Notes: a model not told the origin generated them from the sequence alone. Counted from the first letter of the stretch, positions 1 to 9,964 are shown. The stretch is DNA of 64,000 nt from Hippasteria phrygiana (GCA_037893225.1 JAZGUH010000412.1:124001-188000), one strand, 5' to 3'. Translations and numbers: made by a program.

Positions 1-552
1 TATTTACTCATTTCTTGCTCTTTGTTGCTCATTTACTCATTTCTTGCTCTTTTTGTTGCTCATTTACTCATTTCTTGCTCTTTTTGTTGCTCATTTACTC
101 ATTTCCTGCTCTTTTAGTTGCTCATTTACTCATTTCGCTGCTCGTTTTTTTGCAAATTTTTTGCTCTTTTTGTTGCTCATTTGCTCATTTTTTTGCTCTT
201 TTTGTTGCTCATTTGCTCATTTGTTTGCTCTTTTTGTTGCTCATTTGCTCATTTCTTGCTCTTTGTATTGCTCATTTGCTAATTTCTTGCTCATTTGCTA
301 ATTTCTTGCTCTTTTTGTTGCTCATTTACTCATTTCTTGCTCTGTTTGCTGCTCATTTACTCCTTTCGCTGCTCATTTGCTCATTTCTTGCTCTTTTTGT
401 TGCTCATTTACTCTTTACTCATTTCTTGCTCTTTTTGTTGTTCACTTACTTATTTCTTGCTCTTTTTTTGTTGCTCATTTACTCATTTCGCTGCTCATTT
501 CGCTGCTCATTTGCTCATTTTGCTGCTCATTTTGCTGCTCATTTTGCTGCTC
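1..552 (+). repeat. GCTCATTT-type degenerate minisatellite, left arm
   Basis: Low-complexity array built from TTGCTCATTT, ACTCATTTC and TTGCTCTTTTTG blocks in irregular units of roughly 20-35 bp. It runs off the left edge of the window and stops immediately before the ATG at 553. Because it lacks stop codons, all three forward frames stay open as Leu/Phe/Cys/Ser-rich pseudo-ORFs. I treat these as chance translations, although one is in frame with the downstream gene. Its mirror copy lies at 1320-2040. Confidence 0.9.
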
Positions 553-843
553 ATGTTTAGTATATCTTCACCTAAAAGAAGAAAGGACATTTTAAAGAAC
601 GCCGATAAAGAACTCGTGACCTGCCTTTGTGAATGTGCTCTGAACGTTTTAATCGGCCGTGTGCCGCTTACGCAGAGCCAGAAGAAAAAACTGGCACGAC
701 ACAAGAAACATCTAAGGGCTCTTTCCGATAAGAAGGCTTCTCACTTCAAACGCAAACGACTGTTGGTTCAGAAAGGTGGATTTCTGGGACCGCTGTTAAC
801 CCCTATTTTAAGCACGATCGGAGGGATTCTGTTTTTCAAGTAA
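553..843 (+). CDS. Small basic protein, possibly Polinton/adintovirus-associated (copy 1)
   Basis: An intact 96-residue ORF. I chose the ATG at 553 because it directly follows the repeat array and the mirror copy has the same start. The N-terminal third contains KRRKDILKNADKELV and a CLCECALNVL segment. The middle is very basic (QKKKLARHKKHLRALSDKK, then FKRKRLLVQKGG). The C-terminus is hydrophobic and Gly/Pro-rich (GGFLGPLL...TIGGILFFK), which could insert into membrane. From memory, proteins of this layout recur in animal genomes beside Polinton/adinto-like elements and have been compared with a small adenovirus-type core protein. That is a family-level impression, not a search result. No capsid, polymerase B or integrase gene of such an element is visible nearby, so this is an isolated remnant or a satellite-captured gene. 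Function is not established. Confidence 0.5.
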   Translation: MFSISSPKRRKDILKNADKELVTCLCECALNVLIGRVPLTQSQKKKLARHKKHLRALSDKKASHFKRKRLLVQKGGFLGPLLTPILSTIGGILFFK

Positions 844-1028
844 TGCGCTACGCTAGAAAAAACATGATTAGTGCTCCTACTGATCGGGTGACTAGTGCCA
901 CACAAAATGTTCTTCCTCCAATCTTTGCAGTTTGGTCTGAGTGGGGTTACGCTTGAGAAGAACATTTTGTATGGCACTAGTCACCCGATCAGTAGGAGCA
1001 CTAATCATGTTTTTTCTAGCGTAGCGCA

Positions 1029-1319
1029 TTACTTGAAAAACAGAATCCCTCCGATCGTGCTTAAAATAGGGGCTAACAGCGGTCCCAGAAATCCACCTTT
1101 CTGAACCAACAGTCGTTTGCGTTTGAAGTGAGAAGCCTTCTTATCGGAAAGAGCCCTTAGATGTTTCTTGTGTCGTGCCAGTTTTTTCTTCTGGCTCTGC
1201 GTAAGCGGCACACGGCCGATTAAAACGTTCAGAGCACATTCACAAAGGCAGGTCACGAGTTCTTTATCGGCGTTCTTTAAAATGTCCTTTCTTCTTTTAG
1301 GTGAAGATTTACTAAACAT
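1029..1319 (-). CDS. Small basic protein, possibly Polinton/adintovirus-associated (copy 2)
   Basis: Mirror copy of the 553-843 gene on the opposite strand, 96 residues, intact. The stop is TAA at 1029-1031 and the start ATG is at 1317-1319. It differs from copy 1 at two residues that I can see: Lys for Ile near residue 4, and Ala for Thr in the C-terminal hydrophobic stretch. Both copies point toward the palindrome centre, so they are convergent and separated by about 185 bp. Retention of an open frame in both arms suggests either a young palindrome or gene conversion between arms. The role is unknown, with the same family impression as copy 1. Confidence 0.5.
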   Translation of the reverse strand: MFSKSSPKRRKDILKNADKELVTCLCECALNVLIGRVPLTQSQKKKLARHKKHLRALSDKKASHFKRKRLLVQKGGFLGPLLAPILSTIGGILFFK

Positions 1320-2040
1320 GAGCAGCAAAATGAGCAGCAAAATGAGCAGCAAAATGAGCAAATGAGCAGCGAAATGAGCAGCGAAATGAGTAAATGAGCA
1401 GCAAACAGAGCAAGAAATGAGTAAATGAGCAACAAAAAGAGCAAGAAATGAGCAAATGAGCAAGAAATGAGCAAATGAGCAATACAAAGAGCAAGAAATG
1501 AGCAAATGAGCAACAAAAAGAGCAAACAAATGAGCAAATGAGCAACAAAAAGAGCAAGAAATGAGCAAATGAGCAGCGAAAGGAGTAAATGAGCAGCAAA
1601 CAGAGCAAGAAATGAGTAAATGAGCAACAAAAAGAGCAAGAAATGAGCAAATGAGCAAGAAATGAGCAAATGAGCAATACAAAGAGCAAGAAATGAGCAA
1701 ATGAGCAACAAAAAGAGCAAACAAATGAGCAAATGAGCAACAAAAAGAGCAAAAAAATGAGCAAATGAGCAACAAAAAGAGCAAAAAATTTGCAAAAAAA
1801 CGAGCAGCGAAATGAGTAAATGAGCAACTAAAAGAGCAGGAAATGAGTAAATGAGCAATAAAAAGAGCAAGAAATGAGCAACAAAAAGAGCAAGAAATGA
1901 GCAAATTAGCAACAAAAAGAGCAAGAAATGAGTAAATGAGCAACAAAAAGAGCAAGAAAAGAGCAAAAGAGCAGCGAAATGAGTAAATGAGCAGCGAAAT
2001 AAGTAAAATGAGCAATACAAAGAGCAAGAAATGAGCGGAT
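1320..2040 (-). repeat. GCTCATTT-type degenerate minisatellite, right arm
   Basis: Reverse-complement counterpart of 1-552, read here as AATGAGCAA / AACAAAAAGAGC / AGAAATGAG blocks. It is longer than the visible left arm and contains a local duplication: a block of about 190 bp around 1395-1560 recurs around 1580-1745. The ORFs of 171-358 codons across it are products of the stop-free repeat. Confidence 0.9.
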
Positions 2041-2884
2041 GAGTACTTAAATAAGGCTGTATTTGATTTGGTAATAGGATTTGTGCATAAAAGGTTAATA
2101 ACCACCTTGTCATGAGGCTACATAGAAATAATTCAGACTTCCTGAAAACACAAACATTGTTATCGCGTCCAAATCGTAAAACACCGGAAAATATTTTGAA
2201 GACCTACATGGCTTCATTGCGGTCCTAAACTTGTTAGTTCTGTAATTTAACCCCGGTTTGGACAAATATATACATGTCTAAAATTCTAAATAGAACAGTC
2301 ATTTTACAAGTAATGTACAACCGTACTGATCGAATCTATTCACGGTTCTTTCACACGAACACGGAATTTCCGGATAATAGTAATTATCCCGAAATCTAGG
2401 TGTGCTATATATTTCTTGTCTGCAGTATTAACGAGCTGTTTCAACACAATCATTGCAAGCAGTCCCAACACAGACGAAGTACCCGAACACGAGGAACACA
2501 GAGAGGGTACCCTTTTAATTCCTTGACTGGAGCCCATCGATGAACTATGTAATAATTTACAGACCAATTATAGTATGCAGACCTAAATTACAGCAGGGTG
2601 ATTATAGTCCGATCTTGCCCCCCCCCCCCCCCCCCCCCAACGCTTCATAATTGTATATAATGACCTTCCATCATAGTTGCAACCAACCTCTTACATAATC
2701 CATACACAATACATCCTGTAATCCTCTTATCTAGTTTGACCACACTGACCCTGATCCTCAAATTCCCTCCACAATTCCCTCCACAATTCCCTCCACAAAT
2801 CTAACCACACCCCCTCCGGAATCCCTATACAACGTGCACAAAAGGGGGGCGTGGTTTTACCTATTCAGACGGGTTGCACTACTG
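2041..2884. other. Non-coding spacer with poly-C run and short tandem repeat
   Basis: No convincing gene. It contains a run of 21 C at 2618-2638 and three perfect copies of the 12-mer ATTCCCTCCACA at 2762-2797, followed by the degraded 5' side of the Gypsy element. No 5' LTR or primer-binding site could be recognised here. Confidence 0.6.
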
Positions 2885-2887
2885 TGA

Positions 2888-3997
2888 TGTGGGGCAGAGC
2901 AGGTTGCAAATAATTGTAGCCCGATCCCACAGAGTACGGAGAAGGTTTCTCCGGAGATAGCCCACAGTGAGCTGTTAAGCTTTGCATCCCGTCCAGTGGA
3001 CGCGTGCAGTAGCAGCCCAGTGGAACAGATTGAGACCCTTTCAGCAGGGCCATGGCCCCTGAAGAGGGAAAAGAGAGTAGGTGAAAAGGAGGGTAAGACC
3101 CTAGAGCGGTCAAACCGCCGCCCGAATGTCACCCCCGACAGATACACCGGCAAGGTGCTATGGAAAGAATATGCCCAGCACTTTGAGTCGTGTATAGAAT
3201 TGAATCAGTGAGACGAGGAGCAGGCTGCTGCCTACTTAGTTGCGAGTCTGCAAGGAAACGCCCTGAGATTAATAGGGGATGTGCCCACTTGCCAGAAGCG
3301 CTCATATAGTGAGTTGGTGAAGTTGTTGGATAGGAGGTTTGGCTCAGGTTGCCAAAGCGAGAACTACCTCGTTGAGCTGAGGCATCGGCGGCAGAAGCCG
3401 GAAGAGACCCTGCCAGAGCTGGGCCAAGCCATACAAGAGTTGGTGGTCAAGGCGTACCCTGACATACAGGAGGAATCGCGTGACCGGTTGGCAAAGAATC
3501 ACTTTCTAGAAGCAGTGGAAGGTCGGTCTGTGCGAGAAGGCATAAACCGGGCTCGTCCAAAGAATTTGGACGAAGCAATCCAGGCAGCTCTAGAAACGGA
3601 GAACTTTGAGAGTGTCGAGCAGCAGCGGACACTCGATGGTAAACCCGTCAAGATGGCGAGGGCAGTAGACTCCGGGATGGAGCAGAGGTTCAGCAAGCTA
3701 GAGGGCGAGCTGTGTAAATTGACAGAGCTGTTGACACATTTGTCAAAGCAGGTGCAGGGCAAGAATGCCCAATGCACGGAAATGGGAAAGACCTCTCAGA
3801 AGAGGAAGAAACCCCCAGAGAACCAGCAAGGTGACTAGAGCTGCTTTAGGTGCGGCGAAAAAGGTCATTTTGCGAGAGGGTGCAAGAATCCCAAGAAAAG
3901 TTTCCAGAAGCAAGGAAAACGGAAATCAGCCACCCGCAGGGTCCGCGGGCGGGCTGGGAACACCAGAGGACCCAATAGATGGGGGAGTCGTAAAGAC
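2888..3997 (+). pseudogene. gag: Gypsy gag (capsid and zinc knuckle), two in-frame stops
   Basis: Encodes the structural polyprotein that packages element RNA. One frame runs from after the TGA at 2885 to the pol start. There is no ATG in this frame upstream of the conserved part, so the true start is lost or lies elsewhere. The WKEYAQHFESCIELN segment and the following EEQAAAYLVASLQGNALR segment are typical of Gypsy capsid, but a TGA at 3209-3211 splits them. An acidic/basic alpha-helical capsid C-domain follows to about 3830. After a TAG at 3836-3838 the same frame continues directly into a CCHC nucleocapsid knuckle (CFRCGEKGHFARGC, 3842-3883) and a basic tail. The TAG could in principle be a readthrough stop, but the other lesions make simple decay likelier. 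Confidence 0.88.
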
Positions 3998-5936
3998 TTG
4001 CCAGTAATGGAGAGGAGATCAGAGGGTGGCCAGAGGGAAGTTACCATACCGGCTACCTATCCTGGTCCCAGAGTTGGACTGTTTGTGGATTGTGTAGTGA
4101 GAGAAGCCAGGTGTCGATTTTTAATTGACACGGGTTCCACAGACACCCTTATTAGTAGTACAGTCTACTACCAGATCCCCAAAGAGAAGAGACCAACCTT
4201 GGGCTTAGAGGAAGTTCAAGTGAGACAGGTCGATGGGAGTCCCCTCGCAGTATTAGGTACCGCTTGGGTAGATGTGCAGGTGGGTAGGACCACGCACACA
4301 GTGAAGGCAGTCTTCATCAAGATGAAGTGCCAGGGAATTTTGGGAATGGATTTTCTGTTACCCACAGGGGGTTACTTGGATTTCCAGACTCAAGAGTGGA
4401 GAATAAATGGAGAGAGAATAAGATGCACCAGCAGTGCCGGAGATCCCTTTGTGGGAAGGGTGGTGGTAACAGAAGTCACAGTAATTCCCTCCGGGCACGA
4501 GGCTGTGGTTCCGGGCAGGATAGCTCGAAGAAAAGAAGGGCTGGAAGGACCAGCTATAGTAGAACCTCTCGAGGGAGGTGGAGATTTGGCCAAGAAGGGT
4601 CTAGTGCTGGCCAGATCGCTGGTAGAGACAAGGAACGAGACAGTTCCTTTGCGGGTGTTTAACCCGGGGAGAGGCGATAGAGTTGCTAGAAAAGGGGCAA
4701 TCGTGGGAAGAGTAACCGCGGTTGAATCAGAGGCTGTCCAGAGTGAAGTGGACATGCCAGAGAAAGTAAAACAGGGCTTGCCAGAGTATTTGCAAGACAT
4801 GTACAGGAGGAGCAGAGCCAATGTGAACGTGAGGTACCACCATGAAGTAGAGAAGTGCTTGGTCGATTACCAAGATGTCTTCTTGAGTGGGGACCATGAC
4901 ATTGGGAGAACTGATGTGGTTGAGCATCAGATTAAGACTGGTGACGCAAGACCAATCAAGGAAAGGCCAAGACGCCATCCGTACGTCAACCAGCAAGAGA
5001 TCCAAAGACAGGTCAGTGACCTGGAGAGACGAGGGGTCATAGAACCCTCGGATAGTCCGTGGGCGGCAAATATTGTCCTGGTGCCACGCATCGATGAGAC
5101 GTTTGATGCGTTGAGAGGGGCCCAGTGGTTTGCGACGCTAGACCTTGCGTCAGGGTATTGGCAGGTTGCACTAGATGGGGAAGCCAGTCAGAAATCCACA
5201 TTCGTGGTGAGAAATGGGCTGTATAAGTGGAAGTGCATGCCCTTTGGCTTGTGCAACGCTCCGGCGACTTTTGAGAGACTTATGGAGAAGGTCATGGCAG
5301 GTTTACAGTGGGAGACCCTGCTGATATACTTAGATGACATCATTGTCTTCGGTCAGACAGAGATGGAGACAATAGAGCGTCTAAGGGTAGTGCTGGAAAG
5401 ATTGAGGCAAGCAGGGCTCAAGTTAAAGCCTAGCAAGTGCCACTTATTCCAGAAGTCAGTTAGCTACCTAGGGCACATCGTGTCCGCAGAAGGGGTGGCA
5501 ACAGACCCAGAGAAAGTGAGAGCAGTGTCAGAATGGCCAGTGCCGAAATGTGTACGGGACGTGAGAAGCTTTCTCTGCCTCGCGTCCTATTACAGAAAGT
5601 ACATTCGAGTGTTTGCGGAGATAGCCAGTCCTCTGCATGCCTTGACTGAGAAGTCGAGAGAATTTGTATGGAGTGAGGCATGCCAGAGTGCATTTGAAGA
5701 GCTTAAGAGCAAGCTCCAAACCGCTCCAGTCATGGCGTACCCTATTCCCGAGGGAGACTTCATCCTCGATACTGATGCCAGTGGGGAAAGCATCGGTGCG
5801 GTGTTGTCCCAGCTTCAGGATGGGGAAGAGAAAGTTCTTGCTCATGCAAGCAGGAAACTCAGTAGACCCGAAATAAACTACTGCGTCACCAGACGTGAGT
5901 TGTTGGCAGTGGTGGTATACATGATCAGTCAGGACT
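3998..5936 (+). pseudogene. pol: Gypsy pol, N-terminal part: protease, reverse transcriptase, RNase H start
   Basis: In frame with gag. The aspartic protease shows LIDTGSTDT (catalytic DTG at 4127-4135) and the late ILGMDFL motif near 4340. The reverse transcriptase shows SPWAANIVLV, then ATLDLASGYWQV (about 5134), MPFGLCNAPATFERLM, and the catalytic YLDD at 5327-5338. RNase H begins with DTDASGESIGAVLSQ and ends at TRRELLAVV. Two defects are structural. Between the SPWAANIVLV block and RIDETFDALRG (about 5085-5092), roughly thirty residues of the RT fingers are missing in frame. The frame also ends at a TGA (5936-5938) created by a deletion inside RNase H. The product could not be an active enzyme. 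Confidence 0.92.
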
Positions 5937-5943
5937 GATCATG
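5920..5943. repeat. Perfect 11-bp inverted repeat at the RNase H deletion junction
   Basis: Arms CATGATCAGTC (5920-5930) and GACTGATCATG (5933-5943) with a 2-nt spacer. It sits exactly where the RNase H coding frame loses a block and shifts. This fits end-joining with templated (snap-back) synthesis or a hairpin-mediated deletion. Confidence 0.85.
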
Positions 5944-7760
5944 CCGCTCTCCGGTGGCTTCATAATTTTAAGAACCCCGAAGGACAGCTGGCGAGATGGA
6001 TGGAAGTCATTTCAGAATATGACATAGAAATCCAACACAGACCTGGCAAGAAACATTCCAACGCGGATGGACTGTCAAGACGACAGTGTAAGCAGTGTGG
6101 CCGAGAGGAGGCCACCGATAGGGAAGATGCCCTGGGCAGGAAGCTTGAGGAGCACCCCACAGAGGAGATGTTGGTGAGGGGCGTAGTAGCCCAGCCAACA
6201 ATTTCCAAGAATGAGTTGAGAGAGGCTCAACTCGAGGATACAACCATGAGTTGGATCGTGAGAGGAAGAGAAGAGGGCCAGACTCGCCCGGAGTGGAGGA
6301 ATGTGTCACACTCTTCCTCCGAAGTGAAGACCTACTGGTCCTACTGGGACCAGTTGGCAGTCCGAGAGGGGCTGCTGTACAAGAAGTGGGAGTCAGATTA
6401 CGGCAAATCGATAAGATGGTTATTGGTTTTGCCAAAGAGCCTTAGGAAAGAAATCCTAAGAGAGGTACATGGTGGGCAAGTGAGTGGCCACCTAGGAATG
6501 AGTAAGACTCTGGCCAAAGTGAGATACAGATATTTCTGGCCGGGAATGTCCGCAGATGTCAGGTCGTTTCTGCGGAGCTGTGAATTATGTGCCAGGAGAA
6601 AGGCACCAGTTAAGAAGAGAAAGGCTCCCCTTCAGCAATACCGAGTAGGCGTACCAGTAGAAAGAGTAGCCATAGACTTGCTCGGGCCACTGCCCAAGAC
6701 GGACAGTGGGAATCAGTGGGTTTTGGTAGAAGGAGATTACCATACGAAGTGGATGGAGGCATACCCGCTTCAAGATTCCACTGCCAAGACCGTTGCACTT
6801 AAATTGGTGCGGGAATTCATATGCCGGTTTGGCGTGCCACAAGAGTTGCACTCAGACCAGGGCTCCAATTTTGAGTCGCAAGTTTTTGGTGAGGTGTGCC
6901 AAATACTTGGGGTGTCAAAAACCAGAACGACCGCCTATAACCCCAAGTCCGATGGGATGGTCGAAAGGTTTAATAAGACACTAGTGAACATTGTGGCTAT
7001 GCTCATCGATCCAAAGAGGAGGCAAAAGGATTGGGATGAGATGCTCCCATATGCCACCTTCGCGTATCGATGCACACCTCAAGAGACGACAGGGGAATCC
7101 CCCAACATGATGATGTTGGGTAGAGAGGTCAGCATACCTGTAGACTTGGTCACGGGTTGTCCAGATACAGAGAGTGACACTGAGACAGACTTCGCAGGAA
7201 AACTGCGAAAGGACATGCAAAGAGTGCATGCGAGAGCGAGGGAGTGCCTTGGGAAAAGCACCCGTAGGCAGAAAAGGAATTATGACAGAAGGGCGACAGA
7301 GGCAGGTCTAAGAGAGGGGCAACTTGTATGGCTGCATAACCCTGCCAAAAAGAAGCACATGTCCCCCAAGCTCCAGTTGCGTTGGGAGGGACCTTGGCAG
7401 ATAGTTAAGAAGTTGTCAGATGTGACGGTCTGCATCAAATTGAAGCGGGGTGGTAAACTTCGGGTGGTGCATGTAGACAGGCTAAAGCCATATGTCGGCG
7501 AGTTAGAGCCTGAGAGAGTTAGTTCCAAAGAGAGGGCGACAGAAAACCCTCAAGTGGAAGAGAGAGGAATCTCGCAGGAAGAGGCAAAAGATACACCCTT
7601 GCCTCAAGATGAGGTGGAGGAGAATGCCGGTGGGCCGGTCACAGATAGTCAGGAAAACAGTCCTGAGGCCCAGAGTCAGTATGAGTCCGGTAGTCCTGTG
7701 CAGAGCCCAGCCAGGCGCTATCCCAGAAGGATTCATCAGCTGCCCCAGCGTTATCGCTAG
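5937..7760 (+). pseudogene. pol: Gypsy pol, C-terminal part: RNase H end and integrase
   Basis: The reading frame resumes one frame over, at DHAALRWLHNF (5937), after the deletion. The integrase N-terminal HHCC zinc site spans about 6467-6595 (HGGQVSGHLGMSKT ... CELCARRK). The DDE core has Asp in AIDLLGP (about 6672), HSDQGSNFES (about 6850) and Glu in DGMVERFNKTL (about 6960). The tail has a GPY/F-like module (RWEGPWQIVKK near 7380) followed by RVVHVDRLKPYVGE, then a long acidic Pro/Glu/Ser-rich extension to a TAG at 7758-7760. The integrase itself looks complete and keeps its catalytic residues, so it is the best-preserved part of the element. Confidence 0.93.
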
Positions 7761-7800
7761 GACAGTAAAGATAAATTGCAGATAGAGAATTTCAATCTAT

Positions 7801-7836
7801 TTGACCTATTTTTTTTCTTGGCTTTGTGTATACAGG
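7801..7836 (+). promoter_or_regulatory. Candidate 3' splice acceptor ahead of the third ORF
   Basis: TTGAC (possible branch site, A near 7804), then an eight-T tract with further pyrimidines, then TATACAG|G ending at 7835. It lies 28 bp before the ATG at 7864. A candidate donor, GAGG|GTAAGA, lies at 3089-3098 near the start of gag. Together they would allow ORF3 to be made from a spliced RNA, as env is in retroviruses. This is sequence pattern only. Confidence 0.45.
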
Positions 7837-7863
7837 GTACCGACCAAGAGAAGAGAGCCAACA

Positions 7864-8658
7864 ATGAAGACGCTTAAGCCAAGGGTGTTTAAGTGCAGAG
7901 AATGCAAGGCAGAGTTCCATCAAGGTCAGAACCTATAGAGACACATCCGGACGAGCCATGGGCCCGTCAAGTACCTGTACTGCAGAGAGTGCAGATATAG
8001 AGCTACACGGAGAGATACCATAAGGAGGCACTACACCAGTTTCCACAAAGGGAAGGAAGCTGATGTGGATGGCCTGAGAGAAGAGTTAGAAAGGCCACAG
8101 ACGGTGCCAGGTGAGATAAGGGCAGCGGAAACTACATGGGTTTCCTTCGCTGTGGAAGCACCCTCTACCCACCCCTCTGCCTCTTCTGCCGCAACAGCGA
8201 CACCGCAGGAGACCACTGAAGAATCACCCGCGGCCATGGAAGAGGAAGCCCGGTCCCTATCGCCATGCCCCATCTCCCCTTTGACAGCACTACCCAGGGA
8301 CGTAGACCTAGATCCAGTCCAGGCGGGTAATGGGCCACCCAGAACGGGGAAACCCCGAGGGATGATGGTCATGATAGCTTCGTCACCACCATCCACCCCA
8401 ACATCTGGCTCCTCCCCAGCGTCGATGCCACCCCTCGAGATGACGGGAAGTCCACTCCAGGTATTTGATGAGACTCCTCGTCCAGCCAAGATTCGGCGTC
8501 TAGCTACCTTCAGCGTCCTCACCGTGACCGAAGTCTACCCAGATGGGAGACGAATCCGCCAGATGAAGAATCGCGATTCCTACCAGGAGGCCATTGAAGT
8601 GGACCCCGAGGTCACCCAGGGAACAGAATCAACCCTTGATCTTCCTTTCAAAACATAA
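7864..8658 (+). pseudogene. Gypsy third ORF: two C2H2 zinc fingers with Ser/Pro-rich tail
   Basis: An open frame of 264 codons starting at ATG 7864, interrupted once by TAG at 7936-7938. Two consecutive C2H2 fingers have canonical spacing (C-x2-C-x12-H-x4-H). Finger 1 covers about residues 11-32 and contains the stop at residue 25. Finger 2 starts about residue 46 (CRECRYRATRR ... H...H). The rest is acidic, then Ser/Thr/Pro-rich, ending with a conserved-looking RRLATFSVLTVTEVYPDGRR patch and a TAA at 8656. It lies between pol and the 3' LTR, where Gypsy errantiviruses carry env, but it has no signal peptide or membrane segment, so it is not an envelope. A DNA- or RNA-binding accessory protein, perhaps captured from the host, is inferred. 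The single stop suggests it was intact until recently. Confidence 0.72.
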
Positions 8659-9218
8659 GAACAGTGTTTTTGTGTGTGTGTTTTCCCTTTTTGGAGTTTT
8701 CTATTTTGATATAACGTTGCGGCCAAAGATGTTTTATAACATGTGTATTCTTATATTTTTGTCATAAGTTATTTTACTAAGCTTTCTTACAGTTCTATTT
8801 ATATAAAAAGAAGAGTTTTACGGCAGATCTTAGATTGACAAATTTGACACTGTAGTATTTATATATTGTAAAGAAAACAAAGTCGTTTGTGTGCCTCCTA
8901 CATTTTTTTGTAGGAATTTACTGACCTCATTTTCATATTTTTTTATACATTTTGATTATCTTGTTTAATTCCCTTGCGATTACTTCAGATCATTTTAAAT
9001 CCTGTATAAATTTTGATTGTCCTGTATAATTCTCTCGTGATTATTTAAAACCATCTTAGATCCTGATGTCTAGTTATTTCTTATAAGTCTTGTGCATATT
9101 TGATGAGATGACGACATGTTCTGTGAAAATTTAAGTAGAGTTGTAGTAGTCGTTCATTTCGTTTGATTAGGATGTAGCTGATTTGAATTGGGGACAATTC
9201 AAGCTACGCTCGGGCCTG
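8659..9218 (+). other. AT-rich 3' non-coding region of the Gypsy element
   Basis: T-rich DNA with no ORF. It holds two related blocks with TGATTATCTTGTTTAATTC / TGATTGTCCTGTATAATTC wording near 8952 and 9012, a small internal duplication. It ends with GGGGACAATTCAAGCTACGC, a possible remnant of the polypurine-side flank of the 3' LTR. Confidence 0.55.
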
Positions 9219-9458
9219 TGTAACGAAATGGCTTATACAAGTTTAGCTTCTTTAATAATTCAGTTGATGATGACATCATTCCTATTTAGTATATTGATTG
9301 CTGAGCATGCGCAATTAACCTGTTGGTCAGTGCTCAGGCCTCATTATAATAATTTGCGTTAATAACATTTGTAAAGCACATGTAGACAGTAGCGCGCGAC
9401 TGGTGCAAGTTTATGTTTTGTCTAGCGCGCGCCTATGCCTGTGAGCAAGCTGAAGTTG
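9219..9458 (+). repeat. Candidate 3' LTR of the Gypsy element
   Basis: Starts TGTAACGAAATGG, a 5'-TG start in the right position after pol, ORF3 and the untranslated tail. The end is not defined because no second LTR is available for comparison, and the 3' part merges with the inverted arm starting at about 9459. Confidence 0.4.
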
Positions 9459-9612
9459 CATGCAGCGGTGTAGTCTAGATTCCAAGACGTTCTTAGCGGT
9501 GCGACGTATAGCGCGCACGGCCGGCCGACAGCGCCCTCTCGCTACACACACACACGCCAAGGCCAAATCGCTAAGACCGTCTAGGGAATTTCGCAAGTTC
9601 TGCTCGCGAAAT
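9459..9612 (+). repeat. Left inverted arm flanking the RecQ fragment
   Basis: Contains TTCCAAGACGTTCTTAGCGG, GCGCGCACGGCC, CAGCGCCCTCTCGCTACACAC, CGCCAAGGCCAAATCGCTAAG and ATTTCGCAAG, which recur in reverse complement and the same order at 10300-10455 with some mismatches. A separate local palindrome (TCTGCTCGCGA...TCGCGAGCAGA) lies at 9598-9621. Confidence 0.8.
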
Positions 9613-9964
9613 CGCGAGCAGAACTGTGTGGCATTTGCATGCGCGTGTGACGTAGCTGCATTATCGCATGTAAATAGCCAACACTCACTAGTCTAGTTTC
9701 TGTACTCACGTCGGGTTTACGTGTACGTACGTATGAACGTGCAGCGCAGTACCAAGCCATTCGTTGTTTGTTGGAAAACAATTCTGACCGCGTGGACCAA
9801 GCGATCGATTTTACAGCCAAAAAACTGGACTTTGGAAAGTTAAAAAGTCATCAGATCAGTGCCATTCATCAATTTGTACGTGGCCATGATTTGTTTGTAA
9901 ATTTACCAACGGGATTTGGCAAGAGTGTAATTTTTCAAGCTGCTCCATTGGTCTTAGATTTCTT

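Larger units (their letters stand above)
1..2040. repeat. Large inverted repeat (palindrome) with 43-nt loop
   Basis: Position p in the left arm pairs with 1872-p in the right arm near the centre. For example, 841-848 is the reverse complement of 1024-1031, and the bases ending at 914 pair with those starting at 958. The loop is 915-957. Pairing is near-perfect through the gene copies. It becomes gapped in the GCTCATTT arrays, where the right arm is about 150 bp longer, so repeat copy number changed after the palindrome formed. It is either a fold-back element, one end of a larger duplicated element, or an assembly hairpin artefact. Confidence 0.92.
2885..9458 (+). mobile_element. Ty3/Gypsy-type LTR retrotransposon, degenerate, with a third ORF
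   Basis: Domain order is gag capsid, CCHC knuckle, aspartic protease, reverse transcriptase, RNase H, integrase, then an extra C2H2 ORF and a long AT-rich 3' region. Integrase after RNase H marks Ty3/Gypsy (Metaviridae) rather than Copia. gag and pol share one frame from about 2888 to 5936. The element is dead: TGA at 3209, TAG at 3836, an in-frame gap in RT near 5090, a frameshifting deletion at 5936, and TAG at 7936 in ORF3. A candidate 3' LTR begins near 9219. No matching 5' LTR is visible, so the 5' end is truncated or too diverged to recognise. Confidence 0.9.

Noticed and set aside
15..843. Long Leu/Phe/Cys/Ser-rich ORFs through the GCTCATTT arrays
   Set aside because: All frames are open because the repeat lacks stop codons. 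Only the 96-residue non-repeat part has gene-like composition.
7864..8658. Envelope gene of an errantivirus-like element
   Set aside because: The position is right, but the product has C2H2 fingers and no signal peptide, cleavage-site or transmembrane segment.
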